From Rhizorhabdus sp049889055 (GTDB lineage: Bacteria; Pseudomonadota; Alphaproteobacteria; Sphingomonadales; Sphingomonadaceae): a stretch of 64,000 nt of DNA. Positions 1 through 8,640 of the stretch are shown piece by piece; position 1 is the stretch's first letter; each line of letters starts with the position of its first letter. The stretch spans positions 124,001-188,000 of the forward strand of contig NZ_JBLTWO010000008.1 in NCBI RefSeq assembly GCF_049889055.1, in the 5' to 3' direction. The translations under genes and the position numbers were made by a program. The notes under the pieces were generated by a model, which was not told where the DNA came from, did not search any database, and saw only the letters and a list, made by a program, of their open reading frames with translations.

Positions 1-651
1 ACTGCCACGCGGCATGTTTTCAAAGGTTTCACGGCACAGAATGCCGCGCGTTTTATCGGTTAGCGGCAGCAGACAGACGAGGATGTCGCTTTGTGCCAGG
101 AAGGCGTTCATCGCTTCTGGGCCGGCAAAGCAGGTCACATCTTCGATCATGTGGGCACTGCGGCTCCAGCCCGAAAGCAGAAAGCCCAGCGGTTTCAGCC
201 TTGCCAGGGCGGCCTTACCCAGTTCGCCGAGCCCCATGACACCCACGCGGGTTTCTGCGGCAAGGCGCGTAGGACGATAGGTCCAGCGCCCGGCGCGCTG
301 CTCGGCAAGGAAGAATGGGAGATCGCGATGCAGCGCAAGGCAGGCCATGGCGACATATTCCGCCATGCCGGTGATGATGCCGGGCTCTACCATACGCACC
401 ACGCGAACCTGCGGCGGAAGTGCAGAAATCGGCAATTGATCGATCCCCGCACCGACGCTGAACAGCATTTCAAGATTGGGAAACTGCGCAATGAAATCTG
501 GCGGGACATTCCACGCGGCCAGATAGCGTATCTGCGCCGGATCCACGGCATCGCGCCCCCATCGCAAGAACGGCAATTGCGGTACGCGCGATGCCATGAT
601 GTCCGCCCAGATCGCGCCGCGCGCTTCAAGCCCGTGATAGAGAAACGTCAT
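1..651 (-). CDS. Glyoxylate/hydroxypyruvate reductase A-like D-2-hydroxyacid dehydrogenase (3' part missing)
   Basis: The minus-strand frame opens with ATG at 651 behind AGGAA and runs without a stop for 217 codons to the window edge, so the C-terminus is missing. The N-terminus reads MTFLYHGLEARGAIW. A Rossmann-type glycine motif VGVMGLGELGKAAL and a following segment QSDILVCLLPLTDKT match the NAD(P)-binding part of the D-isomer 2-hydroxyacid dehydrogenase superfamily, closest in style to GhrA. Members reduce glyoxylate and hydroxypyruvate in the cytoplasm. The catalytic Arg, Glu and His lie partly beyond the edge and cannot be checked. It sits downstream of the receptor gene on the same strand, possibly in the same transcription unit. 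Confidence 0.85.
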   Translation of the reverse strand, partial: MTFLYHGLEARGAIWADIMASRVPQLPFLRWGRDAVDPAQIRYLAAWNVPPDFIAQFPNLEMLFSVGAGIDQLPISALPPQVRVVRMVEPGIITGMAEYVAMACLALHRDLPFFLAEQRAGRWTYRPTRLAAETRVGVMGLGELGKAALARLKPLGFLLSGWSRSAHMIEDVTCFAGPEAMNAFLAQSDILVCLLPLTDKTRGILCRETFENMPRGS

Positions 652-762
652 GTCTTCTGCGTTCCTTGGGTGGCGCGTCATGTCAATGTCGGCCGGTCAG
701 GCAAGCGAACAGACGGAAGGGCAGGCAGGACGTGCCTGCCCGCCCTCCATATTCCTCCCGGC

Positions 763-2940
763 TCAGAAGGAGTATGTCGCGCGCACGTTGAACGCACGCG
801 GCGCACCGGGCGCGATCCACAGCCGAGAGTAGGACGCGGCATAATATTGCTTGTCGAACAGGTTGGTCACGTCGGCAGTCACGCGGACGTTGTCGAGCGG
901 TTCGTACGTCGCCATCAGGCGGGTCAACATGTAACCCGGCAGTTCGAACGTGCTCGCCGTTTCGCCGAGCCGCTCGCCGACATAGTTGATGCCTGCGCCG
1001 AGGGTGAAACGCTGGTCGCCGATCATGAAACCCTTGCTGACGATGAGGTTGGCGGCATGCTTGGGAATGTTGATCAGGCGGTCACCCGGGTTGATCGTCA
1101 GGCCGAAGTCCTTGTCGAGCGATCCGGTGGTCCAGGTGGCATCGAGATAGGCATATGTCGCTATCACGGTGATGTCGCCCGGCAGGTTGGCGTTGAGATC
1201 GAACTCGATACCACGTGAACGGGCCTCACCCCCGGCGATCGAAAACCCGGCATTGTTCGGATTCGGATCCGCCGTCAGGATGTTGTTCTTCTTCATCGTG
1301 AAGGCCGCCAGAGTGGCGCTGATCGTGTCGTCCGGTGCGGCAAAGCGCATGCCCACTTCATATGACCGGCTCAATTCTGGCGCAAAAGGATTGCCGGCAG
1401 CGTCCACGCCGCTGTTCGGGCGGAAACCCTCGCCGAAACCGCCATAGACCGAAACAGAATCTGTAGCTTTGTAGAGGATGCCCGCAGTCGGGTTGAACTG
1501 CTTCTGCGTAACATTGAACTCCCGGTTGTTGATCCGGTTGAGGATATGCTGGCGGAAGTTGTCATAACGAGCGCCGAAGCGCAGCTTGAGGCGGTCCGAG
1601 AGATCGACCTGGTCCTGGAAGTAGATGCCCCAGGCCTTCTGCTCTTCGTCGCTGTTGGTGATCACGGCATTGGGCACCGGACGATTGCCATAGACCGGAT
1701 TGAACACGTTCACAGCATTGTTCGCGATGGTCAGCGCAGTGCCCGCTACATAATTGGGCGGACGGTAGCGGCTCTGAAACAGATCGATGTCGAACTTGTC
1801 GAAGTCCGCGCCCAGAAGCACATGATGCGTCAGGCCGGCGGTGTAGAGCTTGCCCGAAACTTCGCCACGCACCGAGAGGTTCGTGGTGTCATAGTCGCGC
1901 AGATTGCGCTGGCGGGTCAGGTTGGTGAAATCATTGTCGATCGCCTGCCGGCCGAGCGCAAGCTCAGCCTGCGTGCCGAAGCCGACAAAGCTGGTGTCGC
2001 GATAGCCCAGACCGGCGAGCAGATACCAGTCGCTGCTCAGCTTCTGTTCGAGCTGGAACTGGTGACCCAGCACCTTGACGTGAATCGGACCATCGCCCGG
2101 CTCGCCCAGAAAGCGCGAATTGGGAATGCGGCCCAGCACATTGTTGATCGCCAGCACGCCGCGATCGAAAGGTACCTTGTTGTCCACGAACTCCATTTCA
2201 TAGGAGAGTTTCGTGCCATCGGCGGGCTTGAACAGGACTGATGGGGTCAGGACATAGCGGGTCTGCTTGATCGTATCGCGGAAGCTGTCGCCGTCCTGCG
2301 CAGCGCCGTTGAGGCGGATCGCCAGCGTGTCGGAGAGGGCGAGATTATAGTCCGCCTCGACCCGATAGGTGTTCCAGCTGCCACCCTGCACCGCAAGGGA
2401 TCCGAACGACTTGTCGGTCTGGGCCTTCTTGGTGATGATGTTGACCGTACCGCCCGGCTCGCCACGGCCAAACACGGCACCATTGGGGCCTTTCAGGATT
2501 TCGATCCTCTCGATGTTTGAAGCATCGCGCGGTCCGCCATAACCGCGGCCACCATTGAACCCATTGACCAGGAAGCCCGACGGGAAGTTTTCGTCGCCCG
2601 CAAAGCCGCGGATGGCAAAGGCATCCCACAGGCCGCCGAAGTTGTTCTGGCGGGCAATGCCGCTCGAAAGGTCGAGCGCATTGTCCAGACGGGTAATGTT
2701 GAGGTCCTGCAGCGTCTTGGACTCGATCACCTGCACGCTCTGGGGAACGGCGGAAAGCGGCACGTCACCACGGTACTGCTGACGAAGGCCGATCACGATC
2801 ATTTCGTCTGGCGAAGAGGTCGCTTCCTCGACATCAGGCGCAGTCTGCGCCTGCGCTACGGTCGGCATTGCTCCTGTTGCCACGCCGAAAAGCAGTGCGG
2901 CCTTCATTGCTGCTCCTGCTACGGGAAATTGTGTCTTCAT
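763..2940 (-). CDS. TonB-dependent siderophore-type receptor
   Basis: A 725-residue outer-membrane receptor. It has an N-terminal signal peptide ending near AQAQ, a plug with VPQSVQVIESKTLQDLN, the IERIEILKGPNGAVFGRGEPGG stretch that is diagnostic of TonB-dependent siderophore receptors, and a beta-barrel ending in Phe (RATYSF). The family takes up ferric siderophores or other metal chelates using TonB-ExbBD energy. The ligand cannot be read from sequence. The start is uncertain: ATG at 2940 has only a weak ribosome site, while ATG at 2907 (MKAALLFGVATGAM) has AGGAG five bases upstream and gives a cleaner signal peptide. The DUF4198 and DUF1624 genes lie upstream on the same strand, suggesting one uptake cluster. 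Confidence 0.92.
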   Translation of the reverse strand: MKTQFPVAGAAMKAALLFGVATGAMPTVAQAQTAPDVEEATSSPDEMIVIGLRQQYRGDVPLSAVPQSVQVIESKTLQDLNITRLDNALDLSSGIARQNNFGGLWDAFAIRGFAGDENFPSGFLVNGFNGGRGYGGPRDASNIERIEILKGPNGAVFGRGEPGGTVNIITKKAQTDKSFGSLAVQGGSWNTYRVEADYNLALSDTLAIRLNGAAQDGDSFRDTIKQTRYVLTPSVLFKPADGTKLSYEMEFVDNKVPFDRGVLAINNVLGRIPNSRFLGEPGDGPIHVKVLGHQFQLEQKLSSDWYLLAGLGYRDTSFVGFGTQAELALGRQAIDNDFTNLTRQRNLRDYDTTNLSVRGEVSGKLYTAGLTHHVLLGADFDKFDIDLFQSRYRPPNYVAGTALTIANNAVNVFNPVYGNRPVPNAVITNSDEEQKAWGIYFQDQVDLSDRLKLRFGARYDNFRQHILNRINNREFNVTQKQFNPTAGILYKATDSVSVYGGFGEGFRPNSGVDAAGNPFAPELSRSYEVGMRFAAPDDTISATLAAFTMKKNNILTADPNPNNAGFSIAGGEARSRGIEFDLNANLPGDITVIATYAYLDATWTTGSLDKDFGLTINPGDRLINIPKHAANLIVSKGFMIGDQRFTLGAGINYVGERLGETASTFELPGYMLTRLMATYEPLDNVRVTADVTNLFDKQYYAASYSRLWIAPGAPRAFNVRATYSF

Positions 2941-3232
2941 AGCAACTTCACCCCCATTCCTGATGCGTAAGGTCTGATTTCGCGCCCCGTGTGACAATTT
3001 CAGATCAACAGAGAGCGAAATCGGCTGTCGAGCCGTCCTGCGTTTTATGTTTATTACGGAGAGACTATGGGGCTGCAGACGAATCTTGCATCGAACCGAT
3101 CGGCCCTGACGGGTAAAGATTGTGAAATCCCGATGACACCGGCGTTTTATGCTGTCGCTGGATTGGAGCGATATCCGCTGACCAGGGCCGGAGTTATTGT
3201 CCCGTGCTACGGCTCTATCGCCTGTCGAGCCG
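2941..3232. other. Intergenic region upstream of the receptor gene
   Basis: About 290 bases without a credible gene between the receptor and the DUF1624 gene. Just after the DUF1624 stop there is a hairpin (arms CGGCTC / GAGCCG, 3209-3231) without a T-run, and a smaller related palindrome lies near 3043. The region is long enough for a separate receptor promoter. I could not recognise a Fur box or any other named operator. Confidence 0.4.
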
Positions 3233-4453
3233 CTAGAGATATTTGAGCCACCAGATATCCTTGCGGCGCTGCTTGACCCCGGTGAACCAGCGGGTCGGAA
3301 GATAGAGTGGCACCACAAGCAGGGCCGTCCAGATCCACAGCGTCGAAAGATTGTCCACGCCGAACACGGTGCCCTTGACCGGGCCGTACAGCGCCAGCGC
3401 CACGTGGTAGACCAGTTTCAGCATGTAGAGATGCAGGATATAGAAGAACATCGGTGCCCCACCGAGATGGGTGAGAGGCGGCAGCGCCGCGCTGTCTTGA
3501 TATTTCTCGAACAAGGCCAGCAACAGTACGCCTGCGCCCAGCGTCGGCAGCAAGAACAGCAGCGAGGGCGGATATTTGGTCAGCGCAAGGAAGCTCATCA
3601 CCGTGCGCAGCGGGGTGTCGCCCGTGAACCACGGCTTGTCACCATAGACATTGGCATAGCGGATCAGCACGAAGGCCGCGATCATGCCAAAGCCCAGCAT
3701 CACCAGCCGCCGCAGTCGCAGGCCCGGATCGCTGCCCTTGCCGAACCACGGGCCAGCGGCGTAGCCCAGCAGGATCACCCCGATCCACGGCAGCACCGGA
3801 TAGGTCGTCTTCGCAGTCAGACCTGCACCGAGATCGATCACGGTACGCTGATGCAGCACCGCCCAGATCGCATGGCCGCTGTCCTGCGACGTCAGCACGA
3901 TAGGATCGAGCAGGTTGTGCAGGGTGCATATCGCAAGTCCGAGCGCGAATTGCAGCCCGCGCGGCAGGTGGATCAGCGCGGAAAGCGCCAGCATCGAAAT
4001 GCCGATAGCCCAGATGACCTGCAACCAGAACCGCGCCGGAGGGAATCCGAAGGGCTGTGTCGGCCAGGCCAAGCAGATCACGGAGAGTTCCAGGAAAATC
4101 AAGAACAGCCCGCGCTTCAGCAGGAATTTGCTGACCTCCGTCTTCGTGTGCGACTGGCCATAGAGCCAGGCGGAAAGTCCGGTCAGCGCCACAAAGGTCG
4201 GCGCGCAAAAGGTTGAGAGCAACCGCGTGAAGAATAGCCCCGGATCGGTGGTGGTCGCATCAACGGGGTCGCTGACCGGCAGGTGAAGGAAGAAGGTCTC
4301 GCGCACATGATCCACCAGCATGAACAGCATGACGAGCCCGCGCAGCGCATCGATCGCCTGCAAGCGCGTCCGTGCCGTCGCGGGGGTGTCCGACGCTGAT
4401 GCGGGCAAGGCGCTCGATGCAGAAACAGCCACAGATACGGGATGTGCAGTCAT
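3233..4453 (-). CDS. DUF1624/heparan-alpha-glucosaminide acetyltransferase-like membrane protein
   Basis: A 406-residue polytopic membrane protein. After a Ser/Ala-rich N-terminus comes RLQAIDALRGLVMLFMLVDH, the first membrane helix signature of the DUF1624 / HGSNAT catalytic / acyltransferase-3-like families, with the conserved Asp and Arg in DALRG and a His at the helix end. About ten hydrophobic segments follow. Relatives move acyl groups across the inner membrane, but substrates of bacterial members are mostly unknown. It lies 34 bases downstream of the DUF4198 gene and about 290 bases upstream of the siderophore-type receptor, all on the same strand, so a role in handling the imported ligand is possible but unproven. 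Confidence 0.85.
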   Translation of the reverse strand: MTAHPVSVAVSASSALPASASDTPATARTRLQAIDALRGLVMLFMLVDHVRETFFLHLPVSDPVDATTTDPGLFFTRLLSTFCAPTFVALTGLSAWLYGQSHTKTEVSKFLLKRGLFLIFLELSVICLAWPTQPFGFPPARFWLQVIWAIGISMLALSALIHLPRGLQFALGLAICTLHNLLDPIVLTSQDSGHAIWAVLHQRTVIDLGAGLTAKTTYPVLPWIGVILLGYAAGPWFGKGSDPGLRLRRLVMLGFGMIAAFVLIRYANVYGDKPWFTGDTPLRTVMSFLALTKYPPSLLFLLPTLGAGVLLLALFEKYQDSAALPPLTHLGGAPMFFYILHLYMLKLVYHVALALYGPVKGTVFGVDNLSTLWIWTALLVVPLYLPTRWFTGVKQRRKDIWWLKYL

Positions 4454-4487
4454 CGTGGCTCCCTTCGCCGATACATCGGTTGCGCAG

Positions 4488-5240
4488 TCACTCTTCCGCG
4501 TGCGGAAGCACGAACGAGAGCGACGCCGAATGCTCCATCCGCGTATATTTCGCCGGGTTGTCGCTCGGCGTTATCAGCACGCCCATGACCACATTGAGGC
4601 CCTGATTGCGCAGGGCAACCGTGGCGTAACCCTGCGCATCGGTGATTGCCTGCACATGATCGGGATCGTTGACAAAATCGGCGTGAATCGCAACGCCCGG
4701 AGCAGGTTTGGCGCCGAACCAGGCCCTTATGCGCAGCGGCTTGCCCATTTCCTGCGGGATTGCCGTGCCTTCGGGAACGATCTGCAGTCCATGCCCGGCC
4801 AGCAGCGGCACCGGCTGCTTCGGAAGGCTTGTCAGATGCACCGCATATTTGAAGTTATGCTCGGAAACCACCGCATCAGGCACCTCGTCGCGCCCCATAT
4901 TGTGCCAAACCCCGGCCTTGTCCTTGCTCCACAGGCCATAGTCCATCGCAGCGGCAACCAGCGCCACTGGCCGATCGCTTTCAACCACCGGAATGGCGCC
5001 CGCCGCGCGCAGCTTGGTCGGCACCGGCTGGCCCATGGCATCCAGACCGACAATCGCATGGACTAGCGGCATGCGCTTCACCGCATCCAGATCATCGGCC
5101 CCTACGCCATAGACCAGCGCCAATTGCCGCGCCCGCTGGGCAAACCAGATACCGTGGGCCTGCGCAGCGCTGGCAGCAAGGGCTGCACAGATCAGGGATC
5201 CGCTGAAGATCGTCGCAAGCAATCGGGAACGTCTGCGCAT
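4488..5240 (-). CDS. DUF4198 periplasmic protein (NikM-like)
   Basis: A 250-residue exported protein. The signal peptide is Arg-rich at the start and ends at AAQAHGIWFAQR, which places a His at or near the mature N-terminus, a feature seen in the DUF4198 / CbiK-like periplasmic families linked to metal uptake. The C-terminal half contains an Ig-like or carboxypeptidase-regulatory-like stretch (ITDAQGYATVALRNQG). Genes of this family often sit next to TonB-dependent receptors in Sphingomonadaceae, as here. It is the first gene of a same-strand set DUF4198, DUF1624, receptor. The metal or chelate handled cannot be told from the sequence. Confidence 0.82.
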   Translation of the reverse strand: MRRRSRLLATIFSGSLICAALAASAAQAHGIWFAQRARQLALVYGVGADDLDAVKRMPLVHAIVGLDAMGQPVPTKLRAAGAIPVVESDRPVALVAAAMDYGLWSKDKAGVWHNMGRDEVPDAVVSEHNFKYAVHLTSLPKQPVPLLAGHGLQIVPEGTAIPQEMGKPLRIRAWFGAKPAPGVAIHADFVNDPDHVQAITDAQGYATVALRNQGLNVVMGVLITPSDNPAKYTRMEHSASLSFVLPHAEE

Positions 5241-5560
5241 CGCGTCTCTCCCGGGCCAAAGTGGCTCTGGATGATCAGGTTAGGCCGCCTGAACAGTCTT
5301 TCCTTTCGAACTCTGCCTTGTGACGGCAGCATTCTGTCGTGCTGCCTTGTGCAAATGGCGGATTCATACTGCAGACTTGGCTGCCTGCTCCGCAGCGCAA
5401 TCCTGAGAGATCACTCGCCGCCCGCGCAGGAACGGCCCGGCAAGCCATTTGTGCCGGTAGGTTCTTGCGCTGCATGGCTGGCCGAGGGCGCATTCGAACG
5501 GGTGAGCATGAGCGGGCGACTGTCGCGGAGTCGGAGCGCTGTGGCCGTTTCAACGATGTA
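5241..5560. other. Intergenic region between the DUF4198 gene and tRNA-Cys
   Basis: About 320 bases. It must hold the promoter of the leftward DUF4198 gene. Short open frames here lack ribosome sites and recognisable products. It abuts the 3' end of tRNA-Cys, so it is the place to look for an integration junction, but no duplicate of the tRNA end was seen in it. Confidence 0.4.
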
Positions 5561-5634
5561 TGGAGGCCCGAGCCGGAATCGAACCGGCATATACGGATTT
5601 GCAGTCCGCTGCGTCACCATTCCGCCATCGGGCC
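5561..5634 (-). tRNA. tRNA-Cys (GCA)
   Basis: On the minus strand a 74-base cloverleaf starts GGCCCGATGGC and ends with an encoded CCA (5561-5563). The anticodon loop CTGCAAA gives anticodon GCA. The T-arm GCCGGTTCGATTCCGGC pairs perfectly, and the acceptor arms GGCCCGA / TCGGGCC match. Its 3' end faces the lower-GC gene block at 1-5240, which is the usual geometry for islands inserted at tRNA genes. Confidence 0.97.
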
Positions 5635-5808
5635 AGTGGAGCGGGCAAATGGCGGGGGCGGGGGGGATTGTCAACCGTCATTGGCAGCGATCTTCGTCTT
5701 TTGCCCAAATCCCCAGATCATGCTTGGCGGAAATGCGTCGAGGCGATAAAGCCTTGAAGCTGTCCGTACTGTATTGTATGGCTAAGACACTAAGTGGCAG
5801 GAAACCCA

Positions 5809-6453
5809 GTGACCGAGCAGAATTTCGAGCAGATGCGTCGCGCGATGGTGGTGAGCCAGCTCCGGACCACCGGGGTCAGCGATGCACGCGTCGTCACCGC
5901 CATGGGCGAGGTCGCGCGTGAGCGCTTCGTACCCGCGGACAAGGCCGCGATCGCTTATGCCGAAATCGCTCTGCCGCTGGGCCATGGGCGTTCGCTCAAT
6001 CCGCCGATGGTGACCGGCCGTCTGCTCACGCGGGCGCAGATCGTGGCCGGAGACAGCGTGCTGCTCATCGGCGCGGCGACCGGTTATACGGCGGCCCTGC
6101 TCCTCGCGCTCGGCGCCAGCGTCGTCGCGGTGGAAGAGGACGAGGCGTTGTTCGCGCAGGGCAAGGCGGCCGTTCCGGGAGCCACTTGGGTCAAGGCGGC
6201 GCTGACCGCCGGCAGCAAGAAGGGCGCACCCTATTCGCTGATCCTGATCGATGGCGCCGTGGAGCAGCTTCCGCAGGCGCTGGTCGATCAGCTTGCGGAT
6301 GGTGGGCGCCTGGTCGGCGCGCTGATCGAAAATGGCATCAGCCGACTGGTCTCGGGTGCGAAGGCGGGCAAGGGTTTCGGGACGACGGCGTTCGCCGACG
6401 CCGATGCCGCCATCCTTCCCGGTTTCGAGAAGCCTGCCGGATTCAGCTTCTGA
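5809..6453 (+). CDS. Protein-L-isoaspartate O-methyltransferase family protein
   Basis: A 214-residue cytoplasmic methyltransferase-like protein beginning at GTG 5809 (MTEQNFEQMRRAMV), preferred over GTG 5794 because AGGAAA lies six bases upstream. It carries the Pcm-type N-terminus (RRAMVVSQLRTTGVSD, then REAFVP-like RERFVP) and a Rossmann SAM-binding segment SVLLIGAATGYTAALLLALG with an acidic end VAVEED. Pcm repairs isoaspartyl residues, but this short form, usually found directly upstream of tolC in Alphaproteobacteria, is a divergent paralogue whose activity is not established. It is followed 15 bases later by tolC. A possible promoter (TTGAAG, 17-base gap, TATGGC) lies at about 5755-5783. 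Confidence 0.88.
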   Translation: MTEQNFEQMRRAMVVSQLRTTGVSDARVVTAMGEVARERFVPADKAAIAYAEIALPLGHGRSLNPPMVTGRLLTRAQIVAGDSVLLIGAATGYTAALLLALGASVVAVEEDEALFAQGKAAVPGATWVKAALTAGSKKGAPYSLILIDGAVEQLPQALVDQLADGGRLVGALIENGISRLVSGAKAGKGFGTTAFADADAAILPGFEKPAGFSF

Positions 6454-6467
6454 CAGGGATGTAACAG

Positions 6468-7952
6468 GTGACATCGAAGCTTGGGGGTAAAGCGGCAGGC
6501 CGTTTCCATATGTCCGCCGCGATGCTGGCGCTCGCCCTTTCGGCCGCGCCGGCCAGGGCCGAGACGCTGCGCGAGGCGCTAAGCCGCGCTTATGCTTCGA
6601 ACCCGACGCTGACGGGTGCGCGGGCAGGGCTCCGCGCCACCGACGAAGGGGTCGAGATCGCGCGCGCTCCGGGGCTGCCCGATGTCGCCGCGACCGCTGG
6701 CTATAATGAGTTCGTCAAGCGCTCGGCCAACGCCTTCACCTTCCCCAAGCGCGCGCTGCAGGCCGGCGCGACCGTAACTGTTCCGATCTACCAGGGCGGC
6801 GGCATCCGCAATTCGATCCGCGCGGCCAAGGCGCGTGTCGAGCAGGGGCGGGCGAGCCTGCTGGGGACCGAGGCCAATGTGTTCACGATGGCCGTTGCGG
6901 CCTATATGGACGTCATCCGAGACACTGCGATCGTCAACCTCAACCAGGGCAATGTCAGCGTTTTGGAGACCAATCTCCAGGCGAGCCGCGACCGCTTCGA
7001 AGTCGGCGACCTGACCCGCACCGACGTGGCTCAGTCCGAAGCCCGGCTGGCCGGTGCGCGCGCCAATCTCCGCTCGGCACAGGCTCAGCTGGACGCCAGC
7101 CGGCAGACCTATCTCGAAGTGGTCGGCACCTTCCCCGACACGCTGGAGCCGCCGCCGGCACTGCCGGGCCTGCCGGCCAGCTCGGAAGATGCGGTCGAAC
7201 TGGCGGTCGCCAACAACCCCGATCTTGCCGCAGCCCGTCAGGCGACGCGCGCCGCACAATATGACATCGGCGTTGCCGAAGCGACGCGGATGCCGCGCCT
7301 CCAGGCCTTCGGTCAGGGCGACTACACCGATTATCGGGGCACGCTCGCCGGTGGCCTTGCCGGTGTCGCGCAGATCGACAAGACCGCCACGGTCGGCCTC
7401 CAGGCGCAGATTCCGCTCTATCAGGGCGGCGAGCCGGCTGCGCGCGTCCGACAGGCGCAGGCGCGCAAGAGCCAGGCGATCGAGGCGGAGACGGCCGCCG
7501 AGCGTGCGGTGATTGCCGATGCCCGCATCGCCTATGCCCGCTACGAAGCGGCGTTGGGCGTGATCGACTCGTCGGAAGCGGCTGTCTCGGCGAACGAACT
7601 CGCGCTCGAAGGCGTTCGGGCCGAACAGGGTGTGGGTAACCGCAACCTGCTCGACGTTCTGAATGCCGAACAGGAACTGCTCAATTCGCGCTCGACGCTC
7701 GTCTCGGCCAAGCGCGATGCCTATGTCGCGGGCTTCGCGCTGCTCGCTGCCATGGGCCGCGCGCAGGCCAAGACTCTCGGGCTCGATGGCGGGTCGCTGT
7801 ACGACCCGGTGTCGAACTATAAGCGGGTGCACGGACGGATCTGGGACTGGGACAGCGACCCAAGACCGAAGCCGGTCGCGACATCGACCCGGAAGGAACC
7901 GAGCGTTTCCGCAGTTCCCGCACACAGCGCTGTGGAAACGCCCGGAAAATAG
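6468..7952 (+). CDS. tolC: TolC family outer-membrane efflux/secretion channel
   Basis: A 494-residue protein with a signal peptide ending at ARAE, two homologous OEP repeats rich in coiled coil, and repeated motifs of the type I secretion outer-membrane family: TVPIYQGGGIRN in the first half and QIPLYQGGEPAARVRQA in the second, and the phrase RFEVGDLTRTDVAQSEARLA mirrored by RAEQGVGNRNLLDVLNAEQELL. TolC trimers form the outer-membrane tunnel for ABC, RND and MFS pumps. The start is GTG 6468 with AGGGA upstream; a later ATG at 6510 would shorten the signal region. It lies in the conserved order methyltransferase, tolC, DUF2497, valS. Confidence 0.95.
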   Translation: MTSKLGGKAAGRFHMSAAMLALALSAAPARAETLREALSRAYASNPTLTGARAGLRATDEGVEIARAPGLPDVAATAGYNEFVKRSANAFTFPKRALQAGATVTVPIYQGGGIRNSIRAAKARVEQGRASLLGTEANVFTMAVAAYMDVIRDTAIVNLNQGNVSVLETNLQASRDRFEVGDLTRTDVAQSEARLAGARANLRSAQAQLDASRQTYLEVVGTFPDTLEPPPALPGLPASSEDAVELAVANNPDLAAARQATRAAQYDIGVAEATRMPRLQAFGQGDYTDYRGTLAGGLAGVAQIDKTATVGLQAQIPLYQGGEPAARVRQAQARKSQAIEAETAAERAVIADARIAYARYEAALGVIDSSEAAVSANELALEGVRAEQGVGNRNLLDVLNAEQELLNSRSTLVSAKRDAYVAGFALLAAMGRAQAKTLGLDGGSLYDPVSNYKRVHGRIWDWDSDPRPKPVATSTRKEPSVSAVPAHSAVETPGK

Positions 7953-7966
7953 CCTATATTCGGCCC

Positions 7967-8569
7967 ATGGCCGAACCGCGTCCCGAACCGTCGATGGAAG
8001 ACATATTGGCTTCCATCAAGCGCATCATTTCCGACGAACCCGCAGCTTCCAGGCCGATCGCACAACGGCAGGCGGCAACCACCCCGCCTGCGCCGGTTCC
8101 CCCGATGGCTGCGCCGAATCGGGCGCCCGCGCCTGCGCGCCTGCCGCTCGGGCAGGTGCCGCCGCCGGCCGATCGCGACCCGCCGCCGCCCTGGCCGATC
8201 CGCAGCGAGACGCCCCCCCCGCCGCCGCGTCCCCAGGTCCCCGACTCGATCCTCGAATTGACCGATGCGGTGCCCGAACCGGCGCCGGTTCCGCCGCGTC
8301 CCGCCGAAGCACGGCCGGTGCAGCGTGCCGTCGAGCGCTTGCGCCAGGCCGAGGCCGAAGCGCCCGCAACGGTGTCCCGCCCGGTGCCCCGCGACCTGCT
8401 GCCGCGCACGCCTGCGCCGCGCGCTGCGGGTGGCGACATCACGCTCGATGCGCTGGTCCGTGAGGCGCTGCAGCCGATCCTGACCCAGTGGGTCGAGCGC
8501 AACCTGCCCGAAATCGTCGAGCGCCTCGTTCAGGCGGAAATTCGTCGGATGATGGAAAAGGACGGCTGA
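7967..8569 (+). CDS. DUF2497/PopZ-like polar organising protein
   Basis: A 200-residue protein with the two blocks that define DUF2497/PopZ: the N-terminal MEDILASIKRIISDE and the C-terminal helices LDALVREALQPILTQWVERN and LPEIVERLVQAEIRRMM. Between them is a long Pro/Ala-rich, probably disordered linker (residues about 35-150). In Caulobacter, PopZ self-assembles at the cell pole through the C-terminal helices and binds clients with the N-terminal helix. The gene follows tolC by 14 bases and comes before valS in the same orientation, a common alphaproteobacterial order. The symbol is left blank because only the family, not orthology, is visible. Confidence 0.88.
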   Translation: MAEPRPEPSMEDILASIKRIISDEPAASRPIAQRQAATTPPAPVPPMAAPNRAPAPARLPLGQVPPPADRDPPPPWPIRSETPPPPPRPQVPDSILELTDAVPEPAPVPPRPAEARPVQRAVERLRQAEAEAPATVSRPVPRDLLPRTPAPRAAGGDITLDALVREALQPILTQWVERNLPEIVERLVQAEIRRMMEKDG

Positions 8570-8640
8570 CGGCGGGCGCCACCATATCGCGGCGGTGACA
8601 CGGTCTTGGCGCTGGCGCGCGATTGGGCTAGCCCTTCGCC

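Noticed and set aside
91..1218. Long plus-strand open frame (375 codons) opposite the reductase and receptor
   Set aside because: It is antisense to two genes with clear motifs, has no domain and shows the Arg/His-rich composition of a shadow frame.
6579..7925. Minus-strand open frame of 448 codons
   Set aside because: It mirrors the tolC gene exactly; GC-rich third positions create such antisense frames. No ribosome site or recognisable fold.
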